Part shown: one piece after another, positions 33,448 to 43,023 of the stretch
How positions within the stretch are numbered: the stretch's first letter is position 1
How the letters are laid out: each line of letters starts with the position of its first letter
NCBI RefSeq assembly: GCF_014635085.1
Contig: NZ_BMCH01000001.1
Location: forward strand, 62,001 to 126,000
DNA length: 64,000 nt
Source: Asaia siamensis
GTDB lineage: Bacteria > Pseudomonadota > Alphaproteobacteria > Acetobacterales > Acetobacteraceae
Direction of reading: 5' to 3'
Made by a program: the position numbers and the translations under genes
The notes under the pieces: generated by a model
Told to the model about the DNA's origin: nothing
Databases searched by the model: none
What the model saw: the letters and a program-made list of their open reading frames with translations, nothing else

Positions 33448-34407
33448 ATGGCCGATCTCGACAGCATCGTTGCCGAAATCGCGCATGACATGCGAGGGAT
33501 CACCGAGCGTGGCCACGTGGCCGACTATATTCCTCCTCTTGCCTGCGTTGACCCGGGGAAGTTCGGCATTGCCGTGATCGATGCCGGGGGCGGCGCCCAT
33601 GTGGCGGGCGATGCCGATGAGGCTTTTTCGATCCAGAGCCTGTCGAAAGTATTTGGCCTGACCCTGGCCCTGACACTTGAGGGCAGCGCGCTCTGGAGCC
33701 GCGTCCGGCAGGAGCCCTCTGGCAGTGCCTTCAACTCGATCGTGCAACTCGAGAGCGAGCACGGCATTCCCCGCAATCCGTTCATCAATGCGGGGGCCAT
33801 CGTCATTTCAGATATCCTGGTTTCGCATCTGGGTCGGATGGGCGCCCGTCAGGCACTGCTCGATTTTGCCAGGGCGCAGTCGGGCGCGCCTGAGGGGCTG
33901 TATATCGACGAGAACATGGCGCAGCAGGAGCGTGAGACGGGGTTTCGCAACGCGGCTCTTGCCAATTACATGCGCACTTTCGGCAATATCCGAAACCCCA
34001 TCGACGACACACTCGACCTCTATTTTCATCAATGCGCGCTGACCATGTCATGCCGCCAGCTTGCGGGTATCGGAGGATATCTCATGACGGGCGGGGTGGA
34101 CCTTCATACCGGTCGCATGGTGACCTCGGTGCCCAATACGCGTACCATCATGGCCCTGATGATGATGTGTGGCCATTATGATGGCTCTGGCGCTTTCGCT
34201 ATCCGGGTGGGGCTTCCCGGCAAATCGGGGGTAGGTGGCGGTATTCTGGCCATTGCGCCTGGTCTGGCCTCCGTTGCTGTCTGGTCGCCCGGGCTGAATG
34301 CTCAGGGCAACTCGCTGCTTGGCACATTGGCCCTTGAGAAACTGGTGCAGAAAACGGGCTGGTCTGTCTTCAACCCGTTTCCGCTCTCGGTTCAGAAAAT
34401 TACCTGA
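33448..34407 (+). CDS. glsA: Glutaminase
   Basis: A 319-residue serine-dependent beta-lactamase-fold glutaminase that converts glutamine to glutamate and ammonia. The active-site block '[17 protein letters not shown]' contains the S-x-x-K motif, with '[14 protein letters not shown]', '[35 protein letters not shown]' and '[18 protein letters not shown]'. AGGAAGGACAGG precedes the ATG at 33448. Acetolactate decarboxylase follows after 21 bases, and both reactions raise pH. Confidence 0.95.
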   Translation: MADLDSIVAEIAHDMRGITERGHVADYIPPLACVDPGKFGIAVIDAGGGAHVAGDADEAFSIQSLSKVFGLTLALTLEGSALWSRVRQEPSGSAFNSIVQLESEHGIPRNPFINAGAIVISDILVSHLGRMGARQALLDFARAQSGAPEGLYIDENMAQQERETGFRNAALANYMRTFGNIRNPIDDTLDLYFHQCALTMSCRQLAGIGGYLMTGGVDLHTGRMVTSVPNTRTIMALMMMCGHYDGSGAFAIRVGLPGKSGVGGGILAIAPGLASVAVWSPGLNAQGNSLLGTLALEKLVQKTGWSVFNPFPLSVQKIT

Positions 34408-34428
34408 TCAGCCAGAAAGAGAGATCGC

Positions 34429-35130
34429 ATGAGCAAGATCACCCAGTTCTCGACCATTGGTGCGCTGATGGCCGGGCATTTTCGAGGCGAGGCGCCTCTC
34501 TCGGCTTTCTGCTCGCATCGGGCTTTTGGCCTAGGCTGCTCGGCCGAGATCAGCGGCGAACTGACCATCCAGGACGGTAAGGTGCATGAGGCGACGGCAG
34601 GTGAAGCGCTGCACTGCCTCTCGGCAGAAACGGAAATTCCCTTTGTGCAGGTGACGGAGTTCACCCCTCAGCAGGAGCGGGCAGTTTCGTCTGTCACTCA
34701 TGAGAATGCACAGGAGCAACTCAGCCGCTTCATTCGCCCCGACAATATCTTTCTGGCTGTCTCGATAAGCGGCAAGTTCGAACATCTCGTGTTGCGTCGC
34801 CCGCATCGTGCCGATGACGGCAGTCGCAGCGTCGATCAGGTTGCATCAGCGCAGCAGGTCGATAGGCACGAGGCAATCGAAGGGCGTCTGATAGGCTTCT
34901 GGACGCCGGAACTGTTCGGACGCATCTCCGTGCCGGGTTTCCACTTTCATTTTCTCGACGTCAAATCGACGATCAGCGGCCACGTGCTCGAGTTTTCGGC
35001 GCAGAATGCCGTTCTGAGTTTCGAAGAGAAAACCACGATCGAGATCGTGAACCCATCCAGCATGTCTTTCAAGGCGCTCGATATCGACGTCGATGCGCTT
35101 GATGAGATGATTTATCGGATAGAAAAGTAA
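34429..35130 (+). CDS. budA: Acetolactate decarboxylase
   Basis: A 233-residue enzyme that converts (S)-2-acetolactate to (R)-acetoin and CO2. 'ITQFSTIGALMAGHFRGEAPLS', 'GELTIQDGKVHEATAGEA', 'EGRLIGFWTPELFGRISVPGFHFHFLDVKSTISGHVLEF' supply the family fold, including the zinc ligands in HFHFLD and the GHV histidine. Acetoin is a common neutral product of acetic acid bacteria. No acetolactate synthase is nearby, so substrate must come from elsewhere. An AT-rich stretch follows. Confidence 0.94.
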   Translation: MSKITQFSTIGALMAGHFRGEAPLSAFCSHRAFGLGCSAEISGELTIQDGKVHEATAGEALHCLSAETEIPFVQVTEFTPQQERAVSSVTHENAQEQLSRFIRPDNIFLAVSISGKFEHLVLRRPHRADDGSRSVDQVASAQQVDRHEAIEGRLIGFWTPELFGRISVPGFHFHFLDVKSTISGHVLEFSAQNAVLSFEEKTTIEIVNPSSMSFKALDIDVDALDEMIYRIEK

Positions 35131-35472
35131 TTATAATATAATTAATATATATCACTAGAAATTTTTGCAATTACCGCAATCATTTTATAAAATTGTAAAT
35201 AACAATGATCGTATCAAAAATACCGAGGGCAGTTTTGTGTGTTTTCGTATTCTACGCTGGTTTTTAGATAATCAGCCGCAATTCGACGGGCGGAGTGATA
35301 AGGTTGTTTTGCGGCGACGGCTCCGGGTTTTTCCCTTTGCAACAGGTGCCTTGGCCTTTCTATCCAGCCAATCCGCCCACTAGGAAGATCCTCGTGTCAG
35401 GACACTCTGTCTGTTGCCGCAACGATATGCATATGCGACTTTCGGTTTGCAGATATAGGGCGCGTTAAGAAA
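35131..35472. other. AT-rich intergenic region
   Basis: About 340 bases beginning with a strongly AT-rich stretch (35130-35220), unlike the surrounding coding DNA. One 72-codon frame (35165-35383) shows no protein features. It probably holds the end of the budA transcript and the promoter of the DUF5694 gene. No clear terminator hairpin was found. Confidence 0.4.
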
Positions 35473-36552
35473 ATGAAGCGGATAGTCAAAGCCTTCATCC
35501 TCGTTGCGATCATGGGACTTCACCCGGTTCGAGCGCAGCCCTATCATCCCTCATTTCATCCAGAAGCTCTCAATGACTCTCCGGCTGGGCGTCATAATGA
35601 CGTTCTGGTGCTTGGCAGCCCTCATCTTTCCGGCCTGACCGCGCCATTTTCGGCCAAAGATCTCGACCCCGTAATGGGAAAACTGGCGGCATGGCACCCC
35701 GATGTGATCGTGACCGAGAGCAGCTCCGGCTTGCTATGCGAGTGGATGCGTCATCGGGGAGATGGGCTGGCCGCGTCGGTAGAGCGCTATTGCGCTGACC
35801 CGAGCCCCGCCGGAAAGGCGGCGGGTCTGACCGTCGTTCAGGCCAATGAAGAGGCCGATCGTCTTCTGGCCGATTGGCCGCAAAAGCCGAGCCCGGCCCA
35901 GCGCCGTCGACTGGCGCTGATCTTTCTGGCGGCGGGCGAGCCGAATTCTGCCGTCGTTCAGTGGCTGCGTCTTCCATCGGCAGAACGCCGGAATGCCGAT
36001 GGATTGACGATTGAATTGGTCGACTGGCTCACTCTCCAGACAACACGCAGGAATGAGAGTATTCTGATCGGGGCGCAACTGGCGGCACGGCTTGGTCTGG
36101 AGCGCGTCTGGGGCATGGATGATCAGAATTCTGCCGGGATGGCGCAGGACGAGAAAGCCTATGGTGCCGCCCTGCAGCAGGCATGGAACAACCCGGCCAC
36201 CAAAGCGCGTCTGACGCAGGACAAAAGACTTGATGCCCAGCTTGGCACAGTTGACGGCTGGCTCACGCTCTACAGAGCCTATAACGCGCCTGGCTACGCA
36301 ATGGAGGCTTATCGATCTGACTGGGGGGCGGCTCTGAGGGAGCCCTCAAGGCAGGGATATGGGCGTCAATATGTCGGATATTGGGAAACAAGAAATCTGC
36401 GCATGGTCGCCAATATCCGCGAGTTGCTTACCCGCGCACCGGGCAGCCGTTTGCTCGTGATCGTCGGGGCGTCGCACAAGGCCTATTGTGAGGCCTATCT
36501 CGATCAGATGCGTGATGTTGATCTCGTCGATGCAGAGGCAGTGCTTCACTGA
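35473..36552 (+). CDS. Exported DUF5694 protein
   Basis: A 359-residue protein with a signal peptide (MKRIVKAFILVAIMGLHPVRAQ). 'DVLVLGSPHLSGLTAPFSAKDLDPVMGKLAAWHPDVIVTES', 'YWETRNLRMVANIRELLTRAPGSRLLVIVGASHKAYCEAYLDQM' mark the DUF5694 family, whose fold looks related to TraB/GumN/ChaN (GSPHL and GASHK motifs carry the likely metal-binding residues). Function is unknown. It precedes the murein-recycling genes by about 110 bases, but co-transcription is not shown. Confidence 0.78.
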   Translation: MKRIVKAFILVAIMGLHPVRAQPYHPSFHPEALNDSPAGRHNDVLVLGSPHLSGLTAPFSAKDLDPVMGKLAAWHPDVIVTESSSGLLCEWMRHRGDGLAASVERYCADPSPAGKAAGLTVVQANEEADRLLADWPQKPSPAQRRRLALIFLAAGEPNSAVVQWLRLPSAERRNADGLTIELVDWLTLQTTRRNESILIGAQLAARLGLERVWGMDDQNSAGMAQDEKAYGAALQQAWNNPATKARLTQDKRLDAQLGTVDGWLTLYRAYNAPGYAMEAYRSDWGAALREPSRQGYGRQYVGYWETRNLRMVANIRELLTRAPGSRLLVIVGASHKAYCEAYLDQMRDVDLVDAEAVLH

Positions 36553-36664
36553 AAGGGGCCTTCTTCAGGTCGGCGCGCCGGGATTTCTGACGATGAGCCC
36601 TTGCCTCGTCGTCACGTCGTGACATGATGACGACCTCTCCCGACATCGTGCCTGACAAGGTGAC

Positions 36665-38164
36665 ATGAAGCCGCTCGATCTGACTGTTATCCTGATCTAT
36701 TTCATTGCGCTCTCGTTTCTGATCTGGCGTGTCAGTCGCAGGGCAGGGAGATCGTTCGACGATTTTCTGTCAGGTCATCATGATCTGCCCTGGTGGGCGC
36801 TCTGCCTGTCTCTGGTCGCGACGGAAACATCGACGCTGACTTTCATTAGTATTCCCGGGGTCGGATATACACAGGGGCTCGTCTTTCTCGGTATTGCCGC
36901 CGGATATTGTGTCGGACGAGGCGCAGTCGCGCTGTGGTTTCTGCCACGCTATCGCGAGGGCGCGCTCACGAGTGCCTATACCCTGCTTGGGCAGCGCTAC
37001 GGTGCCTCCATGCAGCGTCTGGCCTCGGGGGCGTTTCTGCTCACGCGCTTTCTGGCCGAGAGCATCCGCCTTCTGGCGGGCGCGCTGCCTGTCGTCTGGC
37101 TTTTTACACATGCAGGGCTGCCCGTCGGTCGGTGGACGGTTCTGGGCGCCATACTGGCTTTCACACTCCTCTACACCATGCTCGGCGGATTGCGTGCAGT
37201 CGTCTGGTCTGATGCGATCCAGCTGGGGCTTTATGGTTTTGGCGCGGTGTTCTGTGTCGTCTTTGTCGGGCACACCGTCACCATGGCGGGCTGGCATGAA
37301 GCCTGGCAGGCCGGGCGCCTGCAGGTCTTTCATCCGATGACGGCCACAAACTGGTGGCATGATCCGTTCACCCTTGCTTCTGCCGTTATTGGCGGGGCAG
37401 TGCTTTCCGTCGCGTCTCATGGCACCGATCAGCTTATGGTGCAGCGCCTGCTGGCCGCGCGCTCTCTGCTTGAGGCGCGCCTGGCTCTGATAGGCAGCGC
37501 AATCGTGGTGGCTCTGCTTTTCGGTCTGCTTTCGGTGCTGGGGGTGCAGCTCTGGATCCGGGAGGCAGGAAAGAACCTTGCAGGGCTGGGGCTCAACTCC
37601 CCTGATGCGCTCTTTCCGCATTTCATCGTCAACGCACTTCCGGCGGGGATATCGGGGCTGCTGATTGCAGGTGTGCTGAGTGCGACGATGGGGTCTTTGT
37701 CTTCCACCCTCAATGCGATGGCGGGCGCGAGCCTGACCGATTTCGGCCCTGCGCCACAGCGTCTGATCGAGCGCGCCATGCGGGCGCTGGGCTATCAGCC
37801 GCGTGCCCTGTCTGCCCCGCGACTCATGACGCTTTTCTGGGGCGTGGTTCTTCTGACAGGGGCTGCCCTGTTCACCATGGGGACCAAATCGGCGGTGATA
37901 CTTGGCCTGACCATAGCAGGCTGGTCTTACGGGCCGACGCTCGGCGCCTTCCTCTGCGCGCTTTTTCTGCCGGGTCTTGGCGGGCGGGCCGTCAGGACAG
38001 GGTTTGTGGTGTCACTTGCTGCCATGGCACTCGTCCTGATCGGCGGGCAGATGGCGGGCGTTTCGATCGCCTTTCCGTGGCTTGTCCCGCTGGGTATCCT
38101 GTTTCACCTTGGCGCTGCCGGGCTCGTGAAGGCCTTTGGGCCAAAAAGCCGGGCGAGGCCGTAA
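36665..38164 (+). CDS. Sodium:solute symporter (SSS family), candidate muropeptide-sugar importer
   Basis: A 499-residue membrane protein with 13 or so segments. 'SFDDFLSGHHDLPWWALCLSLVATETSTLTFISIPGVGYTQGLVFLGIAAGYCVGRGAVALWFLPRYREG', 'GGLRAVVWSDAIQ' and 'ASHGTDQLMVQRLLAARSLLEAR' are SSS family blocks. AAGGTG precedes the ATG. murQ follows ten bases downstream and anmK next, which suggests import of MurNAc or anhydroMurNAc with sodium in place of the MurP phosphotransferase system. Confidence 0.9.
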   Translation: MKPLDLTVILIYFIALSFLIWRVSRRAGRSFDDFLSGHHDLPWWALCLSLVATETSTLTFISIPGVGYTQGLVFLGIAAGYCVGRGAVALWFLPRYREGALTSAYTLLGQRYGASMQRLASGAFLLTRFLAESIRLLAGALPVVWLFTHAGLPVGRWTVLGAILAFTLLYTMLGGLRAVVWSDAIQLGLYGFGAVFCVVFVGHTVTMAGWHEAWQAGRLQVFHPMTATNWWHDPFTLASAVIGGAVLSVASHGTDQLMVQRLLAARSLLEARLALIGSAIVVALLFGLLSVLGVQLWIREAGKNLAGLGLNSPDALFPHFIVNALPAGISGLLIAGVLSATMGSLSSTLNAMAGASLTDFGPAPQRLIERAMRALGYQPRALSAPRLMTLFWGVVLLTGAALFTMGTKSAVILGLTIAGWSYGPTLGAFLCALFLPGLGGRAVRTGFVVSLAAMALVLIGGQMAGVSIAFPWLVPLGILFHLGAAGLVKAFGPKSRARP

Positions 38165-38173
38165 AGGAGCATC

Positions 38174-39070
38174 ATGACCAACAACTCGTCTTTTCCCCAG
38201 ACCGAGGTGCATGATCCGCGCTACGCGACGATCGAACTCTGGCCCACCGCCACCATTCTCGACGCGCTGGCCGAAGCCCAGATGGCGGCAACCGCATTGG
38301 TGCGCGCCGCCGTACCCGCGCTGGAGGCGGTGATCGAGGCTGCTCTGCCACGGCTGCGCGAGGGGGGGCGTCTGTTTTATGTGGGGGCTGGCACTGCCGG
38401 GCGCGTCGGCATGCAGGATGGTGTGGAGCTGACGCCAACCTATGGCTGGCCCTCAGAGCGTCTGGTGCTGATGCTTGCCGGTGGCAGCAATGCGCAATCC
38501 CAGGCGGTCGAGGGGGCTGAAGACGACGAAGACGCGGCCATGGCTGAAATGGCGGCGCATCATGTCGGCCCGCATGACGTGGTGTTTGGCATCGCTGCGA
38601 GCGGGAACACGCCCTATAGCTGCGCAGCCCTGAACGCGGCGCGCAAGGCTGGCGCCCTGACCATTGGTATCAGCTGCGTGGCGGAGACGCGCCTTCTGCG
38701 TGAGGCAGAGCTAAGCATTCTGCTGCCGACCGGGCCGGAAGCCGTGGCCGGATCGACCCGGCTTAAGGCAGGGACAGCCCAGAAAGCAGCGCTGAACCTG
38801 CTTTCGACAACGCTCATGATCCGTCTTGGCCATGTCTATCGCGGGTTGATGGTCGATATGCGTGTCACCAATGCCAAGCTCGGTCGCAGGGCCGTCACGA
38901 TGGTGCGTAGCCTCGCCGGGGGGAGTGATGCTGAAATCAACGAGGCGCTCAGGCTCAGCAAAGGCAATGTCAAACGCGCCGTTCTCCTGCGTCACGGCAT
39001 GACACTTGACGAAGCCAACGCCGCCCTGGCCGCCAATGGCAATAACCTTCACGCCATTCTCAAAGCGTGA
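38174..39070 (+). CDS. murQ: N-acetylmuramic acid 6-phosphate etherase
   Basis: A 298-residue SIS-domain lyase that splits MurNAc 6-phosphate into GlcNAc 6-phosphate and D-lactate. 'RLFYVGAGTAGRVGMQDGVELTPTYGWP', 'GAEDDEDAAMAEMAAHHVGPHDVVFGIAASGNTPYSCAALNAAR' and 'VAGSTRLKAGTAQKAALNLLSTTLMIRLGHVYRGLMVDMRVTNAKL' are diagnostic. AAAGGAG precedes the ATG. It is sandwiched between the SSS transporter and AnmK, which makes its substrate. Confidence 0.96.
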   Translation: MTNNSSFPQTEVHDPRYATIELWPTATILDALAEAQMAATALVRAAVPALEAVIEAALPRLREGGRLFYVGAGTAGRVGMQDGVELTPTYGWPSERLVLMLAGGSNAQSQAVEGAEDDEDAAMAEMAAHHVGPHDVVFGIAASGNTPYSCAALNAARKAGALTIGISCVAETRLLREAELSILLPTGPEAVAGSTRLKAGTAQKAALNLLSTTLMIRLGHVYRGLMVDMRVTNAKLGRRAVTMVRSLAGGSDAEINEALRLSKGNVKRAVLLRHGMTLDEANAALAANGNNLHAILKA

Positions 39071-39077
39071 GGCCTTC

Positions 39078-40244
39078 ATGATGATACGCCCTGCGGAACC
39101 GGGATTTCTGCGTGTTATCGGTCTTATGAGCGGGACGTCGCTTGATGGGGTCGATGCGGCGCTTATCGAGACCGATGGTGTAACGGTCGGGCGCCGGGGG
39201 GCGTCGCTCAGTCTGGGTTATGACGCTGCCTTGCGTCAGGCGCTCTATGCCCTGTTCGATCGCGCTTCGGAGCTCAGGGGTGATGAGCCTGAGTTGCTTT
39301 CGGCCGAGCGCGCCCTGACCGATATCCATGCAGAGGCTGTTCGTCAGGTTCTGGCGATAGAGGGCGAGGCCGATCTTATCGGTTTTCATGGCCAGACCCT
39401 GTTTCACGCGCCACAATCGGGTCGTACCTGGCAGATTGGCGACGCGCTGCGCCTTTCGGGTGCAACGGGCCTTCCGGTCATTCATGACTTCCGGAGTGAC
39501 GATGTGCGGGCCGGAGGGGAAGGGGCTCCTCTGGCCCCCTGGTATCACGCCGCCTGTCTGGCGGGGCAGGTAGGGCCGGTGGCCATTCTCAATATCGGCG
39601 GGGTGGCGAACGTCACCTATGTCGGTCGTGACGGGACTATTCTCGCCTGCGATACAGGGCCCGGGAATGCCCTGCTGGATGATTGGGCCTTGCGTCATAC
39701 AGGGGTCGCCTGCGATCGCGATGGCGTCCTTGCCCGTGCGGGGCAGGTCGATCAGGCACGGCTTACAGCTTTGCTCGCGGCACCGTTCTTTCATCGTCTC
39801 CCGCCCAAATCGCTGGACCGTCAGGCCTTCATCGCGGCCCTTGATCTACTGGTACCGCTTTCGGCTGAAGACGGGGCGGCAACGCTTGTGGCCTTTACGG
39901 TGCAGGCTGTCGCGACCACCATTCTGCCGGAGGCGCCGCGCGCGTGGTTTGTCTGTGGTGGCGGGCGCCATAATCCGGCGCTGATGCAGGCCCTCGCAGA
40001 GACGCTTGCGGGTCGTGTGGCCCCGGTAGAAACGCTGGGATGGAATGGTGACATGGTCGAGGCAGAGTGTTTTGCCTATCTCGCCATGAGGTCGTTACGC
40101 GGACTGCCTCTTTCCGCACCGGGTATTACCGGCGCACCCGGTCTGTTTACCGGCGGGCGGTTGAGTGTGGCGGCTATTCGTCCGGCCCTGGGATTCTGGC
40201 CATTGCCATTACGCGATGCAGCTCTGTCGTGTGATCCTCATTGA
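39078..40244 (+). CDS. anmK: Anhydro-N-acetylmuramic acid kinase
   Basis: About 388 residues. It phosphorylates and opens 1,6-anhydroMurNAc to MurNAc 6-phosphate for MurQ. 'RVIGLMSGTSLDGVDAALIETDG', 'ADLIGFHGQTLFHAPQSGRTWQIGDA', 'VIHDFRSDDVRAGGEGAPLAPWYH', 'AILNIGGVANVTYVG' and 'DTGPGNALLDDW' are the ATP- and sugar-binding blocks. The ATG at 39078 (next to a second ATG at 39081) is used; the frame extends upstream inside murQ without a ribosome site. Confidence 0.95.
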   Translation: MMIRPAEPGFLRVIGLMSGTSLDGVDAALIETDGVTVGRRGASLSLGYDAALRQALYALFDRASELRGDEPELLSAERALTDIHAEAVRQVLAIEGEADLIGFHGQTLFHAPQSGRTWQIGDALRLSGATGLPVIHDFRSDDVRAGGEGAPLAPWYHAACLAGQVGPVAILNIGGVANVTYVGRDGTILACDTGPGNALLDDWALRHTGVACDRDGVLARAGQVDQARLTALLAAPFFHRLPPKSLDRQAFIAALDLLVPLSAEDGAATLVAFTVQAVATTILPEAPRAWFVCGGGRHNPALMQALAETLAGRVAPVETLGWNGDMVEAECFAYLAMRSLRGLPLSAPGITGAPGLFTGGRLSVAAIRPALGFWPLPLRDAALSCDPH

Positions 40245-40327
40245 TTGATCTGTCCTTTTTGCGCGCTCGATTGACAGTTTCCATGTGCTGATGCGTTGAT
40301 GAAGCGAAACAAGGAATGGACGATATC

Positions 40328-40471
40328 ATGGGTAAAATTCTGGCAATTCTGGTGGGCGCACTGACCTTATCCGCCTGTAACGGCATCGAGCATGCGGCCT
40401 GCAGCAATGATCCGACGGCGAGTTCCTACCCGGTCAACAGCCCCAAGGCCGTGCTGCATACCTGCAATTAA
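40328..40471 (+). CDS. 47-residue lipoprotein, entericidin-like in size
   Basis: MGKILAILVGALTLSACNGI gives a very short lipoprotein signal with lipobox LSAC, followed by a mature peptide of about 31 residues with two more Cys (EHAACSNDP...VLHTCN). Size and architecture recall entericidin-type peptides, but the paired Cys are unusual and no antidote partner is adjacent. It stands alone between anmK and the MFS gene. Confidence 0.6.
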   Translation: MGKILAILVGALTLSACNGIEHAACSNDPTASSYPVNSPKAVLHTCN

Positions 40472-40649
40472 GGCGGTAACACATCCGTGACTTATTCGCA
40501 GATGACGGATGGGTCATGTTTGCGTAAGGTTTTTGACAGGTTAAACAGGTTGGTGCAACGGGTCCTTTCCCCATGCTCCTTCTGGCGCGCCATAGCAGCG
40601 TCGGAGGGGTGTTCGGAAAAGCCCTTCATCGATCGGGAGAACACCGTCG

Positions 40650-41927
40650 ATGAGCCCTCTGCGCTGGCAGATGATCGCCTTGTGCTTCGTCGCCAATATC
40701 ATCAATTTCCTCGACCGATCCAATCTCGCCATTGCGGTGCCGCGCATCGAGGCTGAACTTCACCTGTCATCTTTCCAGACTGGCCTTGCCCTGAGTGCCT
40801 TTTTCTGGACCTACGCCCTCATGCAGCTTCCGGTCGGCTGGTTGATTGACCGGTTTGGTGTCCGGCGTTGTCTGGCGGGATCGGTGCTGTGGTGGTCCTT
40901 CTTCACTGCGGCAACGGCATTTGTCTCAAGCCTGTCGAGCCTGATCGGGGCCCGGCTTCTGCTTGGCATGGGAGAAGCGGGGGCGCTTCCGGGTTTTGCC
41001 AAGGTGGCATTCAACTGGTTTCCACGCACCGAAAGAGGGTTTGCAAGCAGCATTTTCGATAGCGGCTCCCGCGTGGGTTCCGCTCTGGCGCTGCCACTCG
41101 TGGCGTGGCTCGTCGCCTGTGTCGGATGGCGCCATTCCTTCATCTGGACAGGGGCCTTGGGCTTCATCTGGGTGGCGGTCTGGTTGTATCTCTACCGCGA
41201 TCCTAAAGATCATCCACGGGTTACGGATGAAGAGCGTGCGCTTCTGAGCCAGGGTCAGAGCGATGGCGCTGATTCTGACGGAGCCGTGCCTGTTTCTCTT
41301 CTCTACCTGCTGAAACAGCGCACGATCTGGGGGATGATGATCGGGTTTTTCTGTCTCAACTTCGCTATTTATTTCTTTATTACCTGGTTTCCGACCTTCC
41401 TGATCAATGCGCGGCATTTCTCGCTTGCCGATGTGCGTTATTACGGGCTCTTTCCGGCCCTGTTCGCCATCCCTTTCGGCTGGATTGGCGGCGGCGTTTC
41501 AGATGCGCTGCTGCGTCATGGCTGGAGCGCGACACGGGCCCGAAAGACCTGCCTCGTGGGGGGAATGCTCGTTTCCTGCGTGATCGCTTTTGCCCCGATC
41601 GTTGAAAGCTCGGCGATGGCGCTGGTTCTCATGGGGATCTCCTATGCGGCTTTGGCCTTTACCGCAGCCAATATCTGGACCTTGCCCGGTGAGGTGGCCC
41701 CGAGTGCGGCCAATGTCGCGCTTATCGGGGCCTTGCAGAATGGTGCGGCCAATCTCGCCGGTATCGGTATCTCGACCTTCACAGGCCTTCTGCTGATGCT
41801 GACGGGAGGCTCTTTCGTGCTGCCTCTGGCCGTGGCAGGCGTGCTCTGTCTCGTCGGAGCTTTCGCCTATCTCGTGATCATGGGCCCCGTCGAGCGTCTT
41901 GCCCTGCCGCAAGACACGCGGAAGTGA
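40650..41927 (+). CDS. MFS transporter of the anion:cation symporter (ACS) family
   Basis: A 425-residue, 12-segment transporter. 'NFLDRSNLAIAVPRIEAELHLSSFQTGLALSAFFWTYALMQLPVGWLIDRFGVRRCLAG' and 'LLLGMGEAGALPGFAKVAFNWFPRTERGFASSIFDSGSRVGSALALPLVAWLVACVGWRHSFIWTGALGFIW' are typical of ACS porters for hexonates, glucarate and galactonate. The L-idonate-type dehydrogenase gene follows after 73 bases, so a sugar acid is the likely substrate. GGGAG precedes the ATG. Confidence 0.88.
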   Translation: MSPLRWQMIALCFVANIINFLDRSNLAIAVPRIEAELHLSSFQTGLALSAFFWTYALMQLPVGWLIDRFGVRRCLAGSVLWWSFFTAATAFVSSLSSLIGARLLLGMGEAGALPGFAKVAFNWFPRTERGFASSIFDSGSRVGSALALPLVAWLVACVGWRHSFIWTGALGFIWVAVWLYLYRDPKDHPRVTDEERALLSQGQSDGADSDGAVPVSLLYLLKQRTIWGMMIGFFCLNFAIYFFITWFPTFLINARHFSLADVRYYGLFPALFAIPFGWIGGGVSDALLRHGWSATRARKTCLVGGMLVSCVIAFAPIVESSAMALVLMGISYAALAFTAANIWTLPGEVAPSAANVALIGALQNGAANLAGIGISTFTGLLLMLTGGSFVLPLAVAGVLCLVGAFAYLVIMGPVERLALPQDTRK

Positions 41928-42000
41928 GACGCTCTTTGCGCAACGTCGATCGTGTTTTCAGGCTTTTATGCCCGTCTCTTCAGCCAGCAGGAATTTCGTC

Positions 42001-43023
42001 ATGACCCAGGCTCTTGTCATCCACGCGCCGCACAACCTTCAGGTCGAGCAGCGTGACGTGCCGGCCCTGCAAGCAGGAGAAGTAAGGGTGCGTGTGGATG
42101 CGGGCGGGATCTGCGGCTCGGATCTGCATTATTATCATCACGGTGGTTTCGGCGCCGTCCGCATCAAGCATCCTATGATTCTCGGTCATGAAATCGCGGG
42201 GCGCATTGCCGAGAAGGCGCCCGATGTGAGCGATCTCGCCATCGGGGATGTGGTGGCCGTCAATCCGGGCCTCGCCTGTGGTCATTGCAGCCAGTGTCTC
42301 GCCGGTCGGGCCAATCACTGCACCGATATGCGTTTCTACGGCAGTGCCATGCGCGACCCTCATATTGACGGGGCTTTCAGGCAGGATCTGGTCTGCAAGG
42401 CGCTTCAATGCGTGAAGGCTGTGCATAAGACGCCGGCTGAACTGGCGCTTTCAGAACCATTTGCTGTGGCGCTGCACGCTGTCAGTCGTGCGGGTGCCCT
42501 GATGGGCAAACGCATTCTGGTGACTGGCGCCGGGCCCATTGGAACGTTGGCGGCAGTTGCAGCGAGACTTAATGGCGCCAGAGAGGTGATTGTCACGGAT
42601 ATCCTTGCCGAGCCGCTCGCGATCGCTCTCAAGGCAGGCGCCGACCGCGTGATCAATTCGCGCGAATTTCCCGAGGCATTGGTGGGGCTGGGGCGCAGTA
42701 TCGATGTCCTGATCGAATGCTCGGGGAATGAGCAGGCCCTGCGTGGCGCGCTCGATCTGATGGCGCCTTGTGGCACCATCGTGCAACTGGGGCTGGGCGA
42801 TGATGTGACCCTGCCGCAAAGCCGGATTGTCACCGGGGAACTGAGCTGGGTCGGTTCGTTCCGCTTCCGCGAGGAGTTCGCCCTGGCCGTCGATCTCATT
42901 GACTCTGGAAAGGCCGATCTAGGCGCGCTCGTCACGCAGCGCTTCGCATTGAGCGACGCAGGCAAGGCATTTGACCTCGCTTCAAACCGTCGGGAAGCGA
43001 TGAAAGTCCTGCTCGAATTCTGA
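42001..43023 (+). CDS. Zinc-dependent dehydrogenase, L-idonate 5-dehydrogenase type
   Basis: A 340-residue medium-chain dehydrogenase. Catalytic zinc site: 'GGICGSDLHYYHHGG' and 'GHEIAGRI'. Structural zinc cysteines: 'LACGHCSQCLAGRANHCTDMRFYGSAMRDPHIDGAF'. The Rossmann motif is 'GAGPIGTLAAVAA'. The 'CTDMRF(Y/F)GSAM' block is characteristic of IdnD, which interconverts L-idonate and 5-ketogluconate. 5-Ketogluconate is a major metabolite of acetic acid bacteria. The ATG at 42001 follows AGGAA; the frame upstream is ignored. Alternative: another polyol dehydrogenase. Confidence 0.87.
   Translation: MTQALVIHAPHNLQVEQRDVPALQAGEVRVRVDAGGICGSDLHYYHHGGFGAVRIKHPMILGHEIAGRIAEKAPDVSDLAIGDVVAVNPGLACGHCSQCLAGRANHCTDMRFYGSAMRDPHIDGAFRQDLVCKALQCVKAVHKTPAELALSEPFAVALHAVSRAGALMGKRILVTGAGPIGTLAAVAARLNGAREVIVTDILAEPLAIALKAGADRVINSREFPEALVGLGRSIDVLIECSGNEQALRGALDLMAPCGTIVQLGLGDDVTLPQSRIVTGELSWVGSFRFREEFALAVDLIDSGKADLGALVTQRFALSDAGKAFDLASNRREAMKVLLEF

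Noticed and set aside
35165-35383. 72-codon frame in the AT-rich gap after budA
   Set aside because: There is no ribosome site, an odd composition and no recognisable motif.
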